From Methylobacterium aquaticum (GTDB taxonomy: Bacteria > Pseudomonadota > Alphaproteobacteria > Rhizobiales > Beijerinckiaceae), in contig NZ_LABX01000122.1 of NCBI RefSeq assembly GCF_001043915.1, positions 1-50,641 of the forward strand: 50,641 bases of DNA, given 5' to 3'. Under the pieces are notes generated by a model. The model was not told the DNA's origin, ran no database searches, and worked only from the letters and a program-made list of their open reading frames with translations. Both the position numbers and the translations under genes were made by a program. Position 1 is the first letter of the stretch; each line of letters begins with the position of its first letter. Below are positions 15,633 to 24,659 of the stretch, piece by piece.

Positions 15633-17981
15633 TCAGGCCGCCGCGCTCTTCCGCCCGGCAGCATCCCGCGTGTGCTCGGCGAAGGCCGCGATCGGGCCGG
15701 GGCGGCCGAGGAGGTAGCCTTGGGCCTCGTGGCAATGCTCGGCCCCCAGGAAGGCGAGTTCGGCCGAGGTCTCGACGCCTTCGGCCAGGACCGGCAGGCC
15801 GAGGCCCCGGCCCAATCCCAGCACCGCCCGCATGATCGCCGCGGTCTCGTGGTTGACGTCGACGGCGCGGATGAAGGACCGGTCGATCTTGATCTTGTCG
15901 AACGGGAAGGCGCGCAGGTTCGACAGGGACGAATAGCCGGTGCCGAAATCGTCCATGGCGATCCGCACCCCCATCGCCTTGACCCGGCGCAGGGCGGCGA
16001 GGGCCCGGACCGGATCGCGCACCAGGGCCGTCTCGGTGATCTCGAGTTCGAGGCGGGCGGGCGAGAGGCCGGTGGTGAACAGCACCTCGTGCACCAGCTC
16101 GGCGAAGCCCGGGGCATGGAGCTGGACCGCCGAAACGTTGACGGCGATACGCAGCGGCTTGTCCCAGGACGCCGCCTCGCGGCAGGTCTCGCGCAGGACC
16201 CACTCCCCGATGCCGAGAATGCTGCCGGTCTCCTCGGAGATCGGGATGAAGCGATCCGGCGAGACGTTGCCGCGCTCCGGGTGCTGCCAGCGCAGCAGCG
16301 CCTCGAAGCCGACCACGATCCCGGTGTCGATCGCCATCTGCGGCTGGTAGACGACCCGGAACTCGTTCCGCTCGACGGCGTGGCGCAGGTCGTGCTCGAG
16401 GGAGCGCCGGTCGCGGATCTGCGCGGCCAGGATCGGCTCGAAGAACCGATGGACCCCCCGGCCGTGGTTCTTGGCGCAGTAGAGCGCGGCATCGGCGTGA
16501 TTCAGCAGGGTCTGGCCGTCCTCCGCGTCGGTCGGGCAGAGGGCGATGCCGATGCTGGTCGCCAGGATCGGACCGCCGCTCGTCCGCAGGTTGCCGTCGC
16601 GGATAACCCGCAGGATCTGCTCCGCGAGGAGCCCGGCCTCCTCGGCCTGCGCCACGTCGGGCATCAGGATCGCGAACTCGTCGCCGCCCAGACGCGCCAT
16701 CATCTGCCGGGGGCCCAGCACCGGCGCGACCCAGCGCGCCAGGGATTGGAGAAGCCCGTCGCCCATCGCGTGGCCGTAGAGATCGTTGACGTCCTTGAAC
16801 CGGTCGAGATCCAGGCAGAGCACCGCCACGAGCCGGCCGCTGACCCGCGCCGAGGCGATCTCCTCGTCGAGGCGGACGCGGAAGCTCGCCCGGTTCGGCA
16901 GGCCCGTGAGGGAATCGTGGTGGGCGAGGAACTGGATGTCCCGCTCGGCCTGGCGCCGCGCCCGCAGGTCGCGGACGGCGATGGCGTGGCAGGGCCGGTT
17001 GCCGACCGGCCGGCGGATCACGTCGACCGGCACCGCCTCGCCGTCCCTGCCCGTCAGCTCCGCTTCGAGGAGCTGGCCGTGCGGACCGGCATCGAGACGC
17101 GACACCACCGCGTCGGGCAGGATCTCGGTGATCGGACGGCCGATCAGCGCCGCCGGCGCCCGGCCGATCAGTTCGGCGAGGCTGGTATTGATGGTGACGA
17201 TGCGACGCCCCTCGCAGATCGCGATGCCCTCGACCGCCGCATCGGCGAGGCTGCTCATCAGGTCCTGCGCCTCGCGACGGCGCCGGACGCGACCGTCCAG
17301 GGTCAGGCCCAGGAAGGCGAGGACGAGCAGCGTCAGGCTGGCGAAGCCGAGCGAGGCGGCGAACTCGCCGTCGATGGCGACCGGCACGAGCCCGCCGCCC
17401 GCCGTGACGAGGCCGACCGCATGCGGAAGCATCGCGGCGCAGCACAGCACCAGGGCCGCCGCGACGCGGCTCGCCGGGCTCTCGCGCAGGCTGCCGCGCA
17501 GGGCGAGATGGGACAACACGCTCCCGGCGGCGGCGGAGATGACGAGGCCCGCGATCCAGGCCGGCCCCCCGGCCCCCGGCAGGCCCGCCGACATCGCGGC
17601 ACCGACCCCCGCGAGACCCAGGCCGATCAGCCCCCCGCCGAGGGCCGAACCGACCCGCCGCGGCGCGGAGATGGCGGCCCGCAGGCCGGCCCCGGCCAGA
17701 AGCACCATCAGGACGAGGCCGAGCAGCAGGGTCTCTCGCCCGTGCAGCATCGCGGCGGCGGGACGCACCGACGCCTGGGCGATGAATTGGCTCGCCCACA
17801 GACCGAACCCACCCGCGATGCCGGCGGCCGAGATCCAGATTCCCCGGCTGCTGCCGCTCGTGGCGCGGGCATGCAGGAACAGGTCGAGCATGGTGATCGA
17901 GGCGAGCGCCCCGATGAGGAGCGAGAGACCGACGAGCCGCCCGTCATGCAGGGCAAACAGGGTTTCGGCGCTCTGTAGCAT
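15633..17981 (-). CDS. Membrane GGDEF/EAL cyclic-di-GMP protein with degenerate MHYT-like sensor
   Basis: The 782-residue protein has an N-terminal membrane region of about seven segments (residues ~10-230), a PAS domain (~245-350), a GGDEF domain with intact GGDEF at about 431-435, and an EAL domain with EALLRW at about 560 and DDFGTGYSSL near 675. Both catalytic modules look complete, so diguanylate cyclase and phosphodiesterase activity are both possible. The membrane region is laid out like MHYT sensors, but the expected M-H motif of the first repeat is changed (LWASQFIAQ), and the next is PHAVG, so the usual metal-binding residues appear lost. It is a single gene, convergent with the carbonic anhydrase. 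Confidence 0.88.
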   Translation of the reverse strand: MLQSAETLFALHDGRLVGLSLLIGALASITMLDLFLHARATSGSSRGIWISAAGIAGGFGLWASQFIAQASVRPAAAMLHGRETLLLGLVLMVLLAGAGLRAAISAPRRVGSALGGGLIGLGLAGVGAAMSAGLPGAGGPAWIAGLVISAAAGSVLSHLALRGSLRESPASRVAAALVLCCAAMLPHAVGLVTAGGGLVPVAIDGEFAASLGFASLTLLVLAFLGLTLDGRVRRRREAQDLMSSLADAAVEGIAICEGRRIVTINTSLAELIGRAPAALIGRPITEILPDAVVSRLDAGPHGQLLEAELTGRDGEAVPVDVIRRPVGNRPCHAIAVRDLRARRQAERDIQFLAHHDSLTGLPNRASFRVRLDEEIASARVSGRLVAVLCLDLDRFKDVNDLYGHAMGDGLLQSLARWVAPVLGPRQMMARLGGDEFAILMPDVAQAEEAGLLAEQILRVIRDGNLRTSGGPILATSIGIALCPTDAEDGQTLLNHADAALYCAKNHGRGVHRFFEPILAAQIRDRRSLEHDLRHAVERNEFRVVYQPQMAIDTGIVVGFEALLRWQHPERGNVSPDRFIPISEETGSILGIGEWVLRETCREAASWDKPLRIAVNVSAVQLHAPGFAELVHEVLFTTGLSPARLELEITETALVRDPVRALAALRRVKAMGVRIAMDDFGTGYSSLSNLRAFPFDKIKIDRSFIRAVDVNHETAAIMRAVLGLGRGLGLPVLAEGVETSAELAFLGAEHCHEAQGYLLGRPGPIAAFAEHTRDAAGRKSAAA

Positions 17982-18223
17982 GAGAGGGTCGCGGTCCAGC
18001 CTCGGCTCCCGGCACCGTGGCCGAGTTCTGGTTGCGAAGCGGTAAAATACATCGGCCGATTCGGCCCTTCCGGCACACGCTGCACGGGATTCGCGTGGTT
18101 AGACCGGGCCGGCAGCGGCCGGTCTGCGCGCGCCGGACGGGACGGACGCTCGGGCAGACAACCGTCTCATCCTGACACGGCGGCGCGTCGACTCGGCGGA
18201 CCATGGCCGAGACGCCGATAACC

Positions 18224-18724
18224 TCAATCGTCGAGCCGCAGGCGCGTGATCGCGCAGCCCCGCGCCGCCAGGGCCGCCGGGTCGAGGTCGGGAAACAGGC
18301 CGGCGTAGCGGCGCACCAGGGCCGCCGCGAGGGCGTCGGCGTCGCGGATCGTCGGCAGCGAGGCGTTGAACAGCCCCGGCGCCACCGCCGCCAGCGGCAC
18401 GCGCTGGCACACCGCCACGCACAGGCCGGTCCGGAACCGGGTCGGGTCGAGGACCGGCAATTCCTCGGCCCCGCCCGGCCGGCGGTGCCCGGGCCGAAGG
18501 ATCGGCAGCAGGGCATAGCGCAGCCCGGCGCGGTTGATCGTGCGTTCGAGGTTGAAATGGACGAGGTCGCGGCCGAGGCCCGCCAACCCCGAGAAATCCT
18601 CCCCGTGCAGGCGGATCAGCGCGTCGACGCCGAGCGACGCCGCCAGGTCGGCGATCGCCACGACCCGCGTCAGGCCGCCTTCCGCCACGGCGACGTGGCG
18701 GCTGTTCGAGATCGGCAGGAACAT
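18224..18724 (-). CDS. Uncharacterised 166-residue protein
   Basis: The reading frame (MFLPISNSRHVAVAEGG...) has ordinary globular composition, no signal peptide, no membrane segment and no motif I recognise. It includes two cysteines close together (GLCVAVCQRVPLAAVAPG) and HGEDFSGLAGLGRDLVHFNL. It begins 35 bases downstream of the AMP nucleosidase stop on the same strand and may be co-transcribed with it. The ribosome-binding site is weak. Codon-position G+C looks like its neighbours, so it is probably a real gene of unknown function. Confidence 0.55.
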   Translation of the reverse strand: MFLPISNSRHVAVAEGGLTRVVAIADLAASLGVDALIRLHGEDFSGLAGLGRDLVHFNLERTINRAGLRYALLPILRPGHRRPGGAEELPVLDPTRFRTGLCVAVCQRVPLAAVAPGLFNASLPTIRDADALAAALVRRYAGLFPDLDPAALAARGCAITRLRLDD

Positions 18725-18759
18725 GGGTGCTACGACCTTTGGCGCTCCGACCTGGGGCG

Positions 18760-20253
18760 CTACCGGAAGGGCGGCTCGTCGAAGCTGCGCAGCTTGCGCG
18801 AGTGCAGGCCGTGGCGGTTGCGCCTCAGGGAATCGAGGGTGGCAAGGCCGATCAGCAGGTGCTCGCCCACCGCCCGCTCGTAGAAGGCATTGGCGGCGCC
18901 CGGCAGCTTGATCTCGCCGTGCAGCGGCTTGTCAGAGACGCAGAGCAGCGTGCCGTAGGGCACCCGCAGGCGATACCCTTGCGCCGCGATGGTGCCGCTC
19001 TCCATGTCGACACCGATCGCCCGCGACAGGTTGATCCGCCGCCGCTCCTGCGACCAGCGCAACTCCCAGTTGCGGTCATCGTAGGTCACGACCGTGCCGG
19101 TGCGCAGGCGCTGCTTCAGCGCCTCCTCCCGCTCGCCGGTGACGCTGGCGGCGGCCTCCTGGAGGGCGACCTGGACTTCGGCAAGCGCCGGAATCGGCAC
19201 GTCCGGCGGCACCACCTCGTCGAGGATCCGGTCGCGGCGCAAATAGGCGTGGGCCAGCACGTAGTCGCCGATGGTCTGCGACTGGCGCAAGCCGCCGCAA
19301 TGGCCGACCATCAGCCAGCAATGCGGCCGCAGGACCGCCAGGTGGTCGGTGATCGTCTTGGCGTTGGAGGGGCCGACGCCGATATTGACGAGGCTGGTCC
19401 CCTGCTCCGGCTGTCCCGGCACGTCCCGCGCGACGAGGTGATAGGCCGGCATCTGGAACCGGTGCCAGGGCGAGGCGGCGATGAGGGCATCGGCCTCGGC
19501 GCCGGCCGCATCTCCGGCCTCGACCACGACGCCGCCGGGGAGAACCAGGCGGGCATAGCGCTCGGGCTCGGCGGCGAGCGCCTTGAGGCCGACCCGCACG
19601 AACTGGTCGACGTAGCGGTGATAGTTGGTGAGGAGGATCCACGGCTGGATCTGGCGCCAGTCGGCCCCGGTGTAATGCACGAGGCGGCGCAGCGAGTAAT
19701 CGACCCGCGGCCCGTCGAACAGGGCAAGCGGCCGGGGCTCGTCGCCGGCATCGAGCCACAGGCCATCGGCGATCTCGTCGCCGACGCTGGACAGCATCGG
19801 GGTCGGGAAGTGGCGCGCGAGGTCGCTGGAGGTGACGCCGCGGGCCAGCTCCGCCCCGGGCTCGACGACGTAGGGGTACGGGATCTCCTGGGCGCTCAGG
19901 CCGACCTCGATCGTGGCGCCGTAATCCTGCACCAGCGGGCGCAGCTGCTCCAGCAGGTAGGCGCGGAAATGGGCCGGCTGGGTCAGGGTGGTGGAATAGA
20001 CCCCCGGGCCCTGGAACTTCGCGGTGGCGCGGATGATCCGCGGCAGCGGCCCGGTCGGGCGATAGGTCAGGCGCAGCTCGGGATAGCGGAAGGTCAGCCG
20101 CTCGGCGGCGTCGGGGGGCACGCCCTCCGCGAGGAAGCGCGTCAGCGCCTCCCGCAGGCTCCCGGTGGCAGCGGCGTGGAGCGCCGCCAGGCGATCGACC
20201 GCCGTCTCGGGGTCGGCCACCGTCTCCATCGGTCTCAGCTCGTCGGCGAACAC
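18760..20253 (-). CDS. amn: AMP nucleosidase
   Basis: AMP nucleosidase cleaves AMP to adenine and ribose 5-phosphate in the cytoplasm, controlling the adenylate pool. The N-terminal part (about residues 15-185) matches the Amn-specific domain (RYPELRLTYRP, GPGVYSTTLTQP). The C-terminal part is the nucleoside-phosphorylase-like catalytic domain with LVNIGVGPSNAKTITDHLAV, MVGHCGGLRQSQTIGDYVLA and GVDMESGTIAAQGYR. I chose the GTG at 20253 because AGGGAG lies 11 bases upstream; the ATG at 20229 would give 489 residues, nearer E. coli Amn (484). It is divergent from trmO. Confidence 0.93.
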   Translation of the reverse strand: MFADELRPMETVADPETAVDRLAALHAAATGSLREALTRFLAEGVPPDAAERLTFRYPELRLTYRPTGPLPRIIRATAKFQGPGVYSTTLTQPAHFRAYLLEQLRPLVQDYGATIEVGLSAQEIPYPYVVEPGAELARGVTSSDLARHFPTPMLSSVGDEIADGLWLDAGDEPRPLALFDGPRVDYSLRRLVHYTGADWRQIQPWILLTNYHRYVDQFVRVGLKALAAEPERYARLVLPGGVVVEAGDAAGAEADALIAASPWHRFQMPAYHLVARDVPGQPEQGTSLVNIGVGPSNAKTITDHLAVLRPHCWLMVGHCGGLRQSQTIGDYVLAHAYLRRDRILDEVVPPDVPIPALAEVQVALQEAAASVTGEREEALKQRLRTGTVVTYDDRNWELRWSQERRRINLSRAIGVDMESGTIAAQGYRLRVPYGTLLCVSDKPLHGEIKLPGAANAFYERAVGEHLLIGLATLDSLRRNRHGLHSRKLRSFDEPPFR

Positions 20254-20348
20254 GGTCGATCGGTCTCCCTGATGCCCGGGCAACCAGCCTATACCGGGCG
20301 ACGCGGCGGGGCGACCCGGATCCCAGCCCCAAATCGATGGGACGAGCG

Positions 20349-20888
20349 ATGAGCGACGCGGAATTCGGCATGCGGCCGGGCGAGGAGAGCGTGGACCTGC
20401 CGCCGGCCTTCGATGCCGGGCTCTACTTCGTCGGCCGGGTGCGGACACCCTGGACCGAGCGGGCGGAATGCCCGCGCAACTCCGCGCAGTCGGACGCGGT
20501 CTGCACCCTGGAGGTCGATCCCCTGTTCGCCCCGGCCTTGCGGAGCCTCGACGGCACGTCCCACCTGATCGTGCTCTACTGGATGGACCGGGCGCCGCGG
20601 AACCTGGTGGCGCAGCAGCCCCGCCACGCCCCGGAACCCCGCGGCACCTTCGCGCTGCGCTCGCCGGCGCGCCCGAACCCGATCGCCGTTTCGGTGGTGG
20701 AGTTGCTCGGCATCGTGGGCGGAACGTTGCGGGTGCGTGGGCTCGACTGCCTCGACGGGACCCCGCTCCTCGACATCAAGCCCTACTTCGCCTCGACCGA
20801 TGCCCGACCCCAGGCCCGGGTCGGCTGGCGCGAGGGAGAGGCGAGCGGAGCGGTCAGCGACCGCGAAAGCGGACGAGCCGTTCCTTGA
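20349..20888 (+). CDS. trmO: tRNA (N6-threonylcarbamoyladenosine-37-N6)-methyltransferase TrmO
   Basis: TrmO (TsaA/YaeB family) methylates t6A37 of tRNA-Thr(GGU) using S-adenosylmethionine. The ATG at 20349 gives 179 residues; an ATG at 20337 in the same frame is the alternative. Family hallmarks are FVGRVRTPW, the ARPNPIAVSVVELL strand and the DGTPLLDIKPYF motif. There is no long C-terminal extension, as in many short bacterial TrmO proteins. Its last 35 bases overlap the 3' end of the convergent acetyltransferase gene (20854-20888). Confidence 0.9.
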   Translation: MSDAEFGMRPGEESVDLPPAFDAGLYFVGRVRTPWTERAECPRNSAQSDAVCTLEVDPLFAPALRSLDGTSHLIVLYWMDRAPRNLVAQQPRHAPEPRGTFALRSPARPNPIAVSVVELLGIVGGTLRVRGLDCLDGTPLLDIKPYFASTDARPQARVGWREGEASGAVSDRESGRAVP

Positions 20889-22011
20889 GCCACGCCTTGG
20901 CGGCGTGCTGCTGCCGGGCCCGGGCGGCGAGGCGATCCGCCGCCGGCCCGCCGGGCGGCGAGACCACGATCTCACCGATGCGGACGCGCTCGGGATAGAG
21001 GTCGTCGAGCACCGCGCTTGCCAGGGTCGCCGAATCGAGCCGCTCGGCGAAGCGGGTCTCGTGCAGGACCCGGACGATCTCGGCCTCGAGCAGCACGCCG
21101 GGGGCGAGCGCGCGCAGATCCTCGTCGTAGGCGGTCTTGAGCAGGGTCGCGGTGCCGCCGCAGACCAGCGCGAGGCTCGCGGCGACCACTCGCCCGTCGA
21201 GGCGCAGCAGGTCGGCCCGCGCCGTCACCGGTCCGTCGCCGGCGCGAAACAGGGTCTTGGCAAAGCCCTCCGTCTCCGGCCGGCAGGCGAGCGCCGTGCC
21301 GGCCCGCCCCTTCCACCCGCGGCTTTCCAGGGTGAGGAACGCCGCGACCGCGCCCGCGAGATCCCCATCCGGCCCGACCGCCTCGACCGTGACGGCGCCG
21401 GCCTCGTCGAGGCGCCGCCGCCGCCGGCGCAGGTCCTTGAGCCGGCCCTTGTGGGGATGCGCCGTGAGGAATGCGTCGTGGCTCGGGCGCCGGTCGAGGA
21501 CCGGGCGCAGGAAATCCGACACCTCCGCCCGGCCCCAGCCGTCCCGGTCGAGGGCGGCGAGGAGGGCGGACCCGTCCACCGGCAGGAGCGGCCACCACCA
21601 GGCATGCCCGAGCCCGCGCATCCCGGCGACAAGGGCCGCCAGGGCCGGGGCTCCCTCGGGGCCGGCGGCCACCAGGGGCGCCGTCACGGTGAGGTAGGGC
21701 GAGGCGAAGGGCCGGGCGATCCGGCCGAGTCCGAGGGGCCCGCGCCCGATCCGGAACGGCAGCAGCGCCAGAAGGTCGGGACCGGAGCGCACCGCGAGGC
21801 AGGGCAGGTCCGCCGGGGCGAGGCCGTGGTCGCGATGCGCCTCCAGCACGCGGCGCGCGTAATCCGGCGTCGGCGCCGCCGCCCGGGCGACGAGGGCGTC
21901 CCAGGCCCCGGGCTTCCGGCTCAGGGCGGCCAGGGTGGTGACCTCGCAGGCCGGGGCCCCCGTGACGGAGGGAGCCATGACGGCGGGGACCGGGATCGCG
22001 TGCGCGTTCAT
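20854..22011 (-). CDS. GNAT/FemAB-like acyltransferase (BioF2-type, Acetyltransf_6)
   Basis: The 385-residue protein matches the large GNAT/FemAB-fold acyltransferases encoded with exopolysaccharide genes. A basic helix (HKGRLKDLRRRRRRLDEAG) precedes the C-terminal acyl-CoA-binding half (ESRGWKGRAGTALACRPETE, RVVAASLALVCGGTATLLKT). The start ATG overlaps the stop of the upstream flippase by four bases (ATGA), so the two are coupled. A role in acylating a sugar or peptide intermediate handled by that flippase is inference. The 3' end overlaps trmO. Confidence 0.75.
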   Translation of the reverse strand: MNAHAIPVPAVMAPSVTGAPACEVTTLAALSRKPGAWDALVARAAAPTPDYARRVLEAHRDHGLAPADLPCLAVRSGPDLLALLPFRIGRGPLGLGRIARPFASPYLTVTAPLVAAGPEGAPALAALVAGMRGLGHAWWWPLLPVDGSALLAALDRDGWGRAEVSDFLRPVLDRRPSHDAFLTAHPHKGRLKDLRRRRRRLDEAGAVTVEAVGPDGDLAGAVAAFLTLESRGWKGRAGTALACRPETEGFAKTLFRAGDGPVTARADLLRLDGRVVAASLALVCGGTATLLKTAYDEDLRALAPGVLLEAEIVRVLHETRFAERLDSATLASAVLDDLYPERVRIGEIVVSPPGGPAADRLAARARQQHAAKAWLKERLVRFRGR

Positions 22012-23342
22012 CGGGCAAAGGCCGGCGTGAGGAGACCGAGGCGGCGATGCGCCAGGAGCGCGAGGATTCCGCCCCGCCCGGCGGTCACCACGGCCGCCGC
22101 GAGGGCGGCGCCGATGAGGCCGAGGAGCGGCACCAGCGCCAGGGTGAGGATCACCGCGGCGACGAGGAGCCCGATCGTGACGGCGGCGCAGGCGCGCTCG
22201 GCCCCCAGCATGGTCAGGAGATCCTCCGCCGGGCCGAAGGCGGCGGCGAGGCCGTGGCCGGCGACAAGGAGGGCGAGGAGCGGCAGGGCGGCGCGGAAAT
22301 CCGGCCCGAACAGGCCGAGGAGGAGAGGCCCCCCCGCCACCACGGCAAGGCCGGTCCCCAGCGTGGCGAGGAGCGTGAGCCGCGACCAGCGCCGGATGAG
22401 GGCTTCGAGCCCGGCCCGGTCGCCGCAGGCCTGCGCCTCGGCGAAGCGCTGGGCGGTGACCGAGGAGGCGGCGTACTGGACGAAGACGACGAATTGCAGC
22501 AGCCGCGTCGCCGCGAAATAGGCGCCGACCTCGGCCGGCGGCAGGAGGAAGCCGAGGACCAGCACGTCGACGAAGTTGAAGCCAGAGCCGGCAAGGTCGA
22601 TCAGCGCCATCGGCAGGGCCGCCCGGAGCCAGTCGCGCCAGGGATACAGGGCCCGCGCGGCGGATCGCTCCGCCCAGAGCCGCCGCGCCAGGATCGCGGC
22701 CTGGACCGCCAGCGACAGGGCGGTGGCGGCAAGCGTGCAGGCGACGGCGATGGTGGCCTCGGCAGGGGCGCCGAACCCGACCGCCGCGAGCATCAGCACC
22801 ATGATGAGGCCTTGACGCAGCAGGTAGGGCGGCGCCACGGCGAGCAGGGTCCAGTGGCGGCCCCGCGCCACGCCCTCGCAGAAATCCTGGAGGGCGAAGA
22901 GCGGCAGCACCAGGGCCGCCACGAGCAGCGGACCGGCATAGGCACCCGCGACGAGGCCAGGAACGAGCCAGAGGACAGCCGCGCCGAAGCCTGCCAGGAG
23001 CGCGGCGGCGGCCAGCGAGAACAGCGCCCCGAAGGCGAGGAAGCCGTGCTCCGGCCCCGTCATCCCTGTCGCCCGGTAGGTCGGCAGGAAGCGGCAGGCG
23101 GCCTGCGACAGGCCCCAGGTCGAGGCATGGCCGAGCAGCGCGGTCCAGACCCAGACCGTGGCGAAGATCCCGTATTCGTCGCCGCCCATCAGCCGGGCCA
23201 TCAGCACCTGCGCCACGAAGGCACAGGCGGCGGCGGCGATCCGCACGCCGAACACCGCGAGCGCGGTGCCGGCGCCACCGCCGGCCTCCGCCTCGTCGAG
23301 AGTCGCCCCGGCCGCCATCCCGCCGCTCCGCTCGCGCCGCAT
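22008..23342 (-). CDS. Polysaccharide flippase-like membrane protein (Wzx/MATE superfamily)
   Basis: The 444-residue protein has about 12 hydrophobic segments and the Wzx/PST layout: N-terminal RIAAAACAFVAQVLMARLMG, GDEYGIFATVWVW, and a second-half repeat with GSGFNFVDVLVLGFLLPPAE and VGAYFAATRLLQFVVF. Such proteins move lipid-linked oligosaccharides across the inner membrane. AGGAAG precedes the ATG at 23342. It is coupled to the acyltransferase gene downstream by a four-base overlap. No glycosyltransferases are adjacent, so the glycan is unknown. Confidence 0.82.
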   Translation of the reverse strand: MRRERSGGMAAGATLDEAEAGGGAGTALAVFGVRIAAAACAFVAQVLMARLMGGDEYGIFATVWVWTALLGHASTWGLSQAACRFLPTYRATGMTGPEHGFLAFGALFSLAAAALLAGFGAAVLWLVPGLVAGAYAGPLLVAALVLPLFALQDFCEGVARGRHWTLLAVAPPYLLRQGLIMVLMLAAVGFGAPAEATIAVACTLAATALSLAVQAAILARRLWAERSAARALYPWRDWLRAALPMALIDLAGSGFNFVDVLVLGFLLPPAEVGAYFAATRLLQFVVFVQYAASSVTAQRFAEAQACGDRAGLEALIRRWSRLTLLATLGTGLAVVAGGPLLLGLFGPDFRAALPLLALLVAGHGLAAAFGPAEDLLTMLGAERACAAVTIGLLVAAVILTLALVPLLGLIGAALAAAVVTAGRGGILALLAHRRLGLLTPAFAR

Positions 23343-23417
23343 GAGGCTTCCTGATAGCCGGCCGGGCTTGCGGGGGCGTTAAGTGGGCCGGATCAAATTC
23401 AGGCGCTTCCCGCCCCG

Positions 23418-23455
23418 CCCTCTCCCCTCGGCGGCAGGGCTGTCGGGGGAGAGGG
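23418..23455 (-). terminator. Intergenic hairpin after the olsB-like gene
   Basis: CCCTCTCCCC (23418-23427) pairs with GGGGAGAGGG (about 23446-23455) across an 18-base loop, in the gap between the olsB-like stop and the flippase start. No U-run follows. Similar CTCTCCCC/GGGGAGAG hairpins recur near 29500 and 29659-29683, so it may be a dispersed repeat as much as a terminator. Confidence 0.5.
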
Positions 23456-23512
23456 GATTGTTCGCATCTCGCCTTTCACCGGACGGCCCTCGGCTTCACG
23501 GCGACCGTCGCC

Positions 23513-24499
23513 TTACGCGGCGTGCCGGCCCGCCTCCGCGCCGAAATGCCCGATATAGCGCTTGGCGATCGCCTCGACGGGCAGAACCACGAACACGTCG
23601 GTCGTGCCGAACTGGTAATCGACCACCGCGCCGTCGCCGAAAGTGGCGCCGACCCGGAGATAGCCCTTGATCAGGGGCGGCAGGGCATGGAGGGCGGCCT
23701 TGGGGTCGATCGCCTCGCGGCTGAGGCGGTCCATGGCGACGTGGCGGCCCGGCAGGGCGCGGGCGCGCCAGCCCTCGGGGGCGCGGGCGAAGTGGTGCAG
23801 GAAGCTCAGGGGCAGAGCCAGCCGGTCGGGATCGGTGCCCTCCAGGCTGGCGCAGCCGAGCATCGCGTCGATGCGGTGGTGCAGGACGTAGGTCCAGATG
23901 CCGTGCCAGAGCAGCTCGACCGTGCGCTTGGTGCGGTAGGGCTTGAGCACACAGGAGCGGCCGAGTTCCAGCATGCGCTTGCCGGCATTGGCCTCCAGCA
24001 CCGGGCCGAGATCGTACTCGCCGGCGGTGTAGAAGCCGAAATGCCGGTCGGCCTGCTCCTGGCGCAGCAGCCGGTAGGTGCCGACGACCCGGGGCTTGGG
24101 CTTGCGGAAGGGCTTGGCTTCTTGGGCGTCGTGGTCGATCACCAGGAGGTGGTCGCAGACCGCGTCGTACTCGTCGGCATCGCGGCGCTTGAGCAGCGCC
24201 AGGCCGGTCGGGATCGCCGCCATCTCCTCGTAGAACACGCGGTAGCGCAGGCGCTGGGCCCGCTTGATCTCCTTTGGCGTCGTCGCGAGGCGCACCTCGA
24301 GGGAGCCGATGCGGCCGAGCACCGGGTCGAGTCCCGGGGTGGGAAAATGTTTCAGGCGCGGGAAGAGCCGCGACGGCTGGGCCAGCCCCTTGAGGTGGAT
24401 GCCGCCCTCGGCGGCGCGGCCGAGCAGGCGCGTCAGGGGAATGCCGGGCGGAACATCGCGGCCAGCGCCGGCCGGGCCGCGGGTGAGAAACGGAACCAT
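23513..24499 (-). CDS. olsB: OlsB-like L-ornithine N-alpha-acyltransferase (GNAT fold)
   Basis: OlsB transfers a 3-hydroxyacyl chain from acyl-ACP to the alpha-amino group of ornithine, the first step of ornithine-lipid synthesis at the inner membrane. The ATG at 24499 gives 328 residues. Matches to the family include QRLRYRVFYEEM, VGTYRLLRQEQADRHFGFY, LELGRSCVLKPYRTKRTVEL and the C-terminal LPPLIKGYLRVGATFGDGAV. The olsA acyltransferase that would complete the lipid is not adjacent. A less specific GNAT role remains possible. Confidence 0.75.
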   Translation of the reverse strand: MVPFLTRGPAGAGRDVPPGIPLTRLLGRAAEGGIHLKGLAQPSRLFPRLKHFPTPGLDPVLGRIGSLEVRLATTPKEIKRAQRLRYRVFYEEMAAIPTGLALLKRRDADEYDAVCDHLLVIDHDAQEAKPFRKPKPRVVGTYRLLRQEQADRHFGFYTAGEYDLGPVLEANAGKRMLELGRSCVLKPYRTKRTVELLWHGIWTYVLHHRIDAMLGCASLEGTDPDRLALPLSFLHHFARAPEGWRARALPGRHVAMDRLSREAIDPKAALHALPPLIKGYLRVGATFGDGAVVDYQFGTTDVFVVLPVEAIAKRYIGHFGAEAGRHAA

Positions 24500-24659
24500 G
24501 ATCGAGGCATCCCGTGCGGCGCCGACCGATCCGGCGCCCGAGGGGCGATCGCCCCACGCGGCGACAAAGACACCACGAAACCCCGCACGGGAATATGACA
24601 GGGGTTTACCAACGCCCACAAACGGTTGGCGGGGCGCTGCCGCCCCGCCGCCGGTCGGA

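Noticed and set aside
15672..17978. Plus-strand open frame of 768 codons opposite the GGDEF/EAL gene
   Set aside because: Shadow of the real minus-strand gene; no domain recognised.
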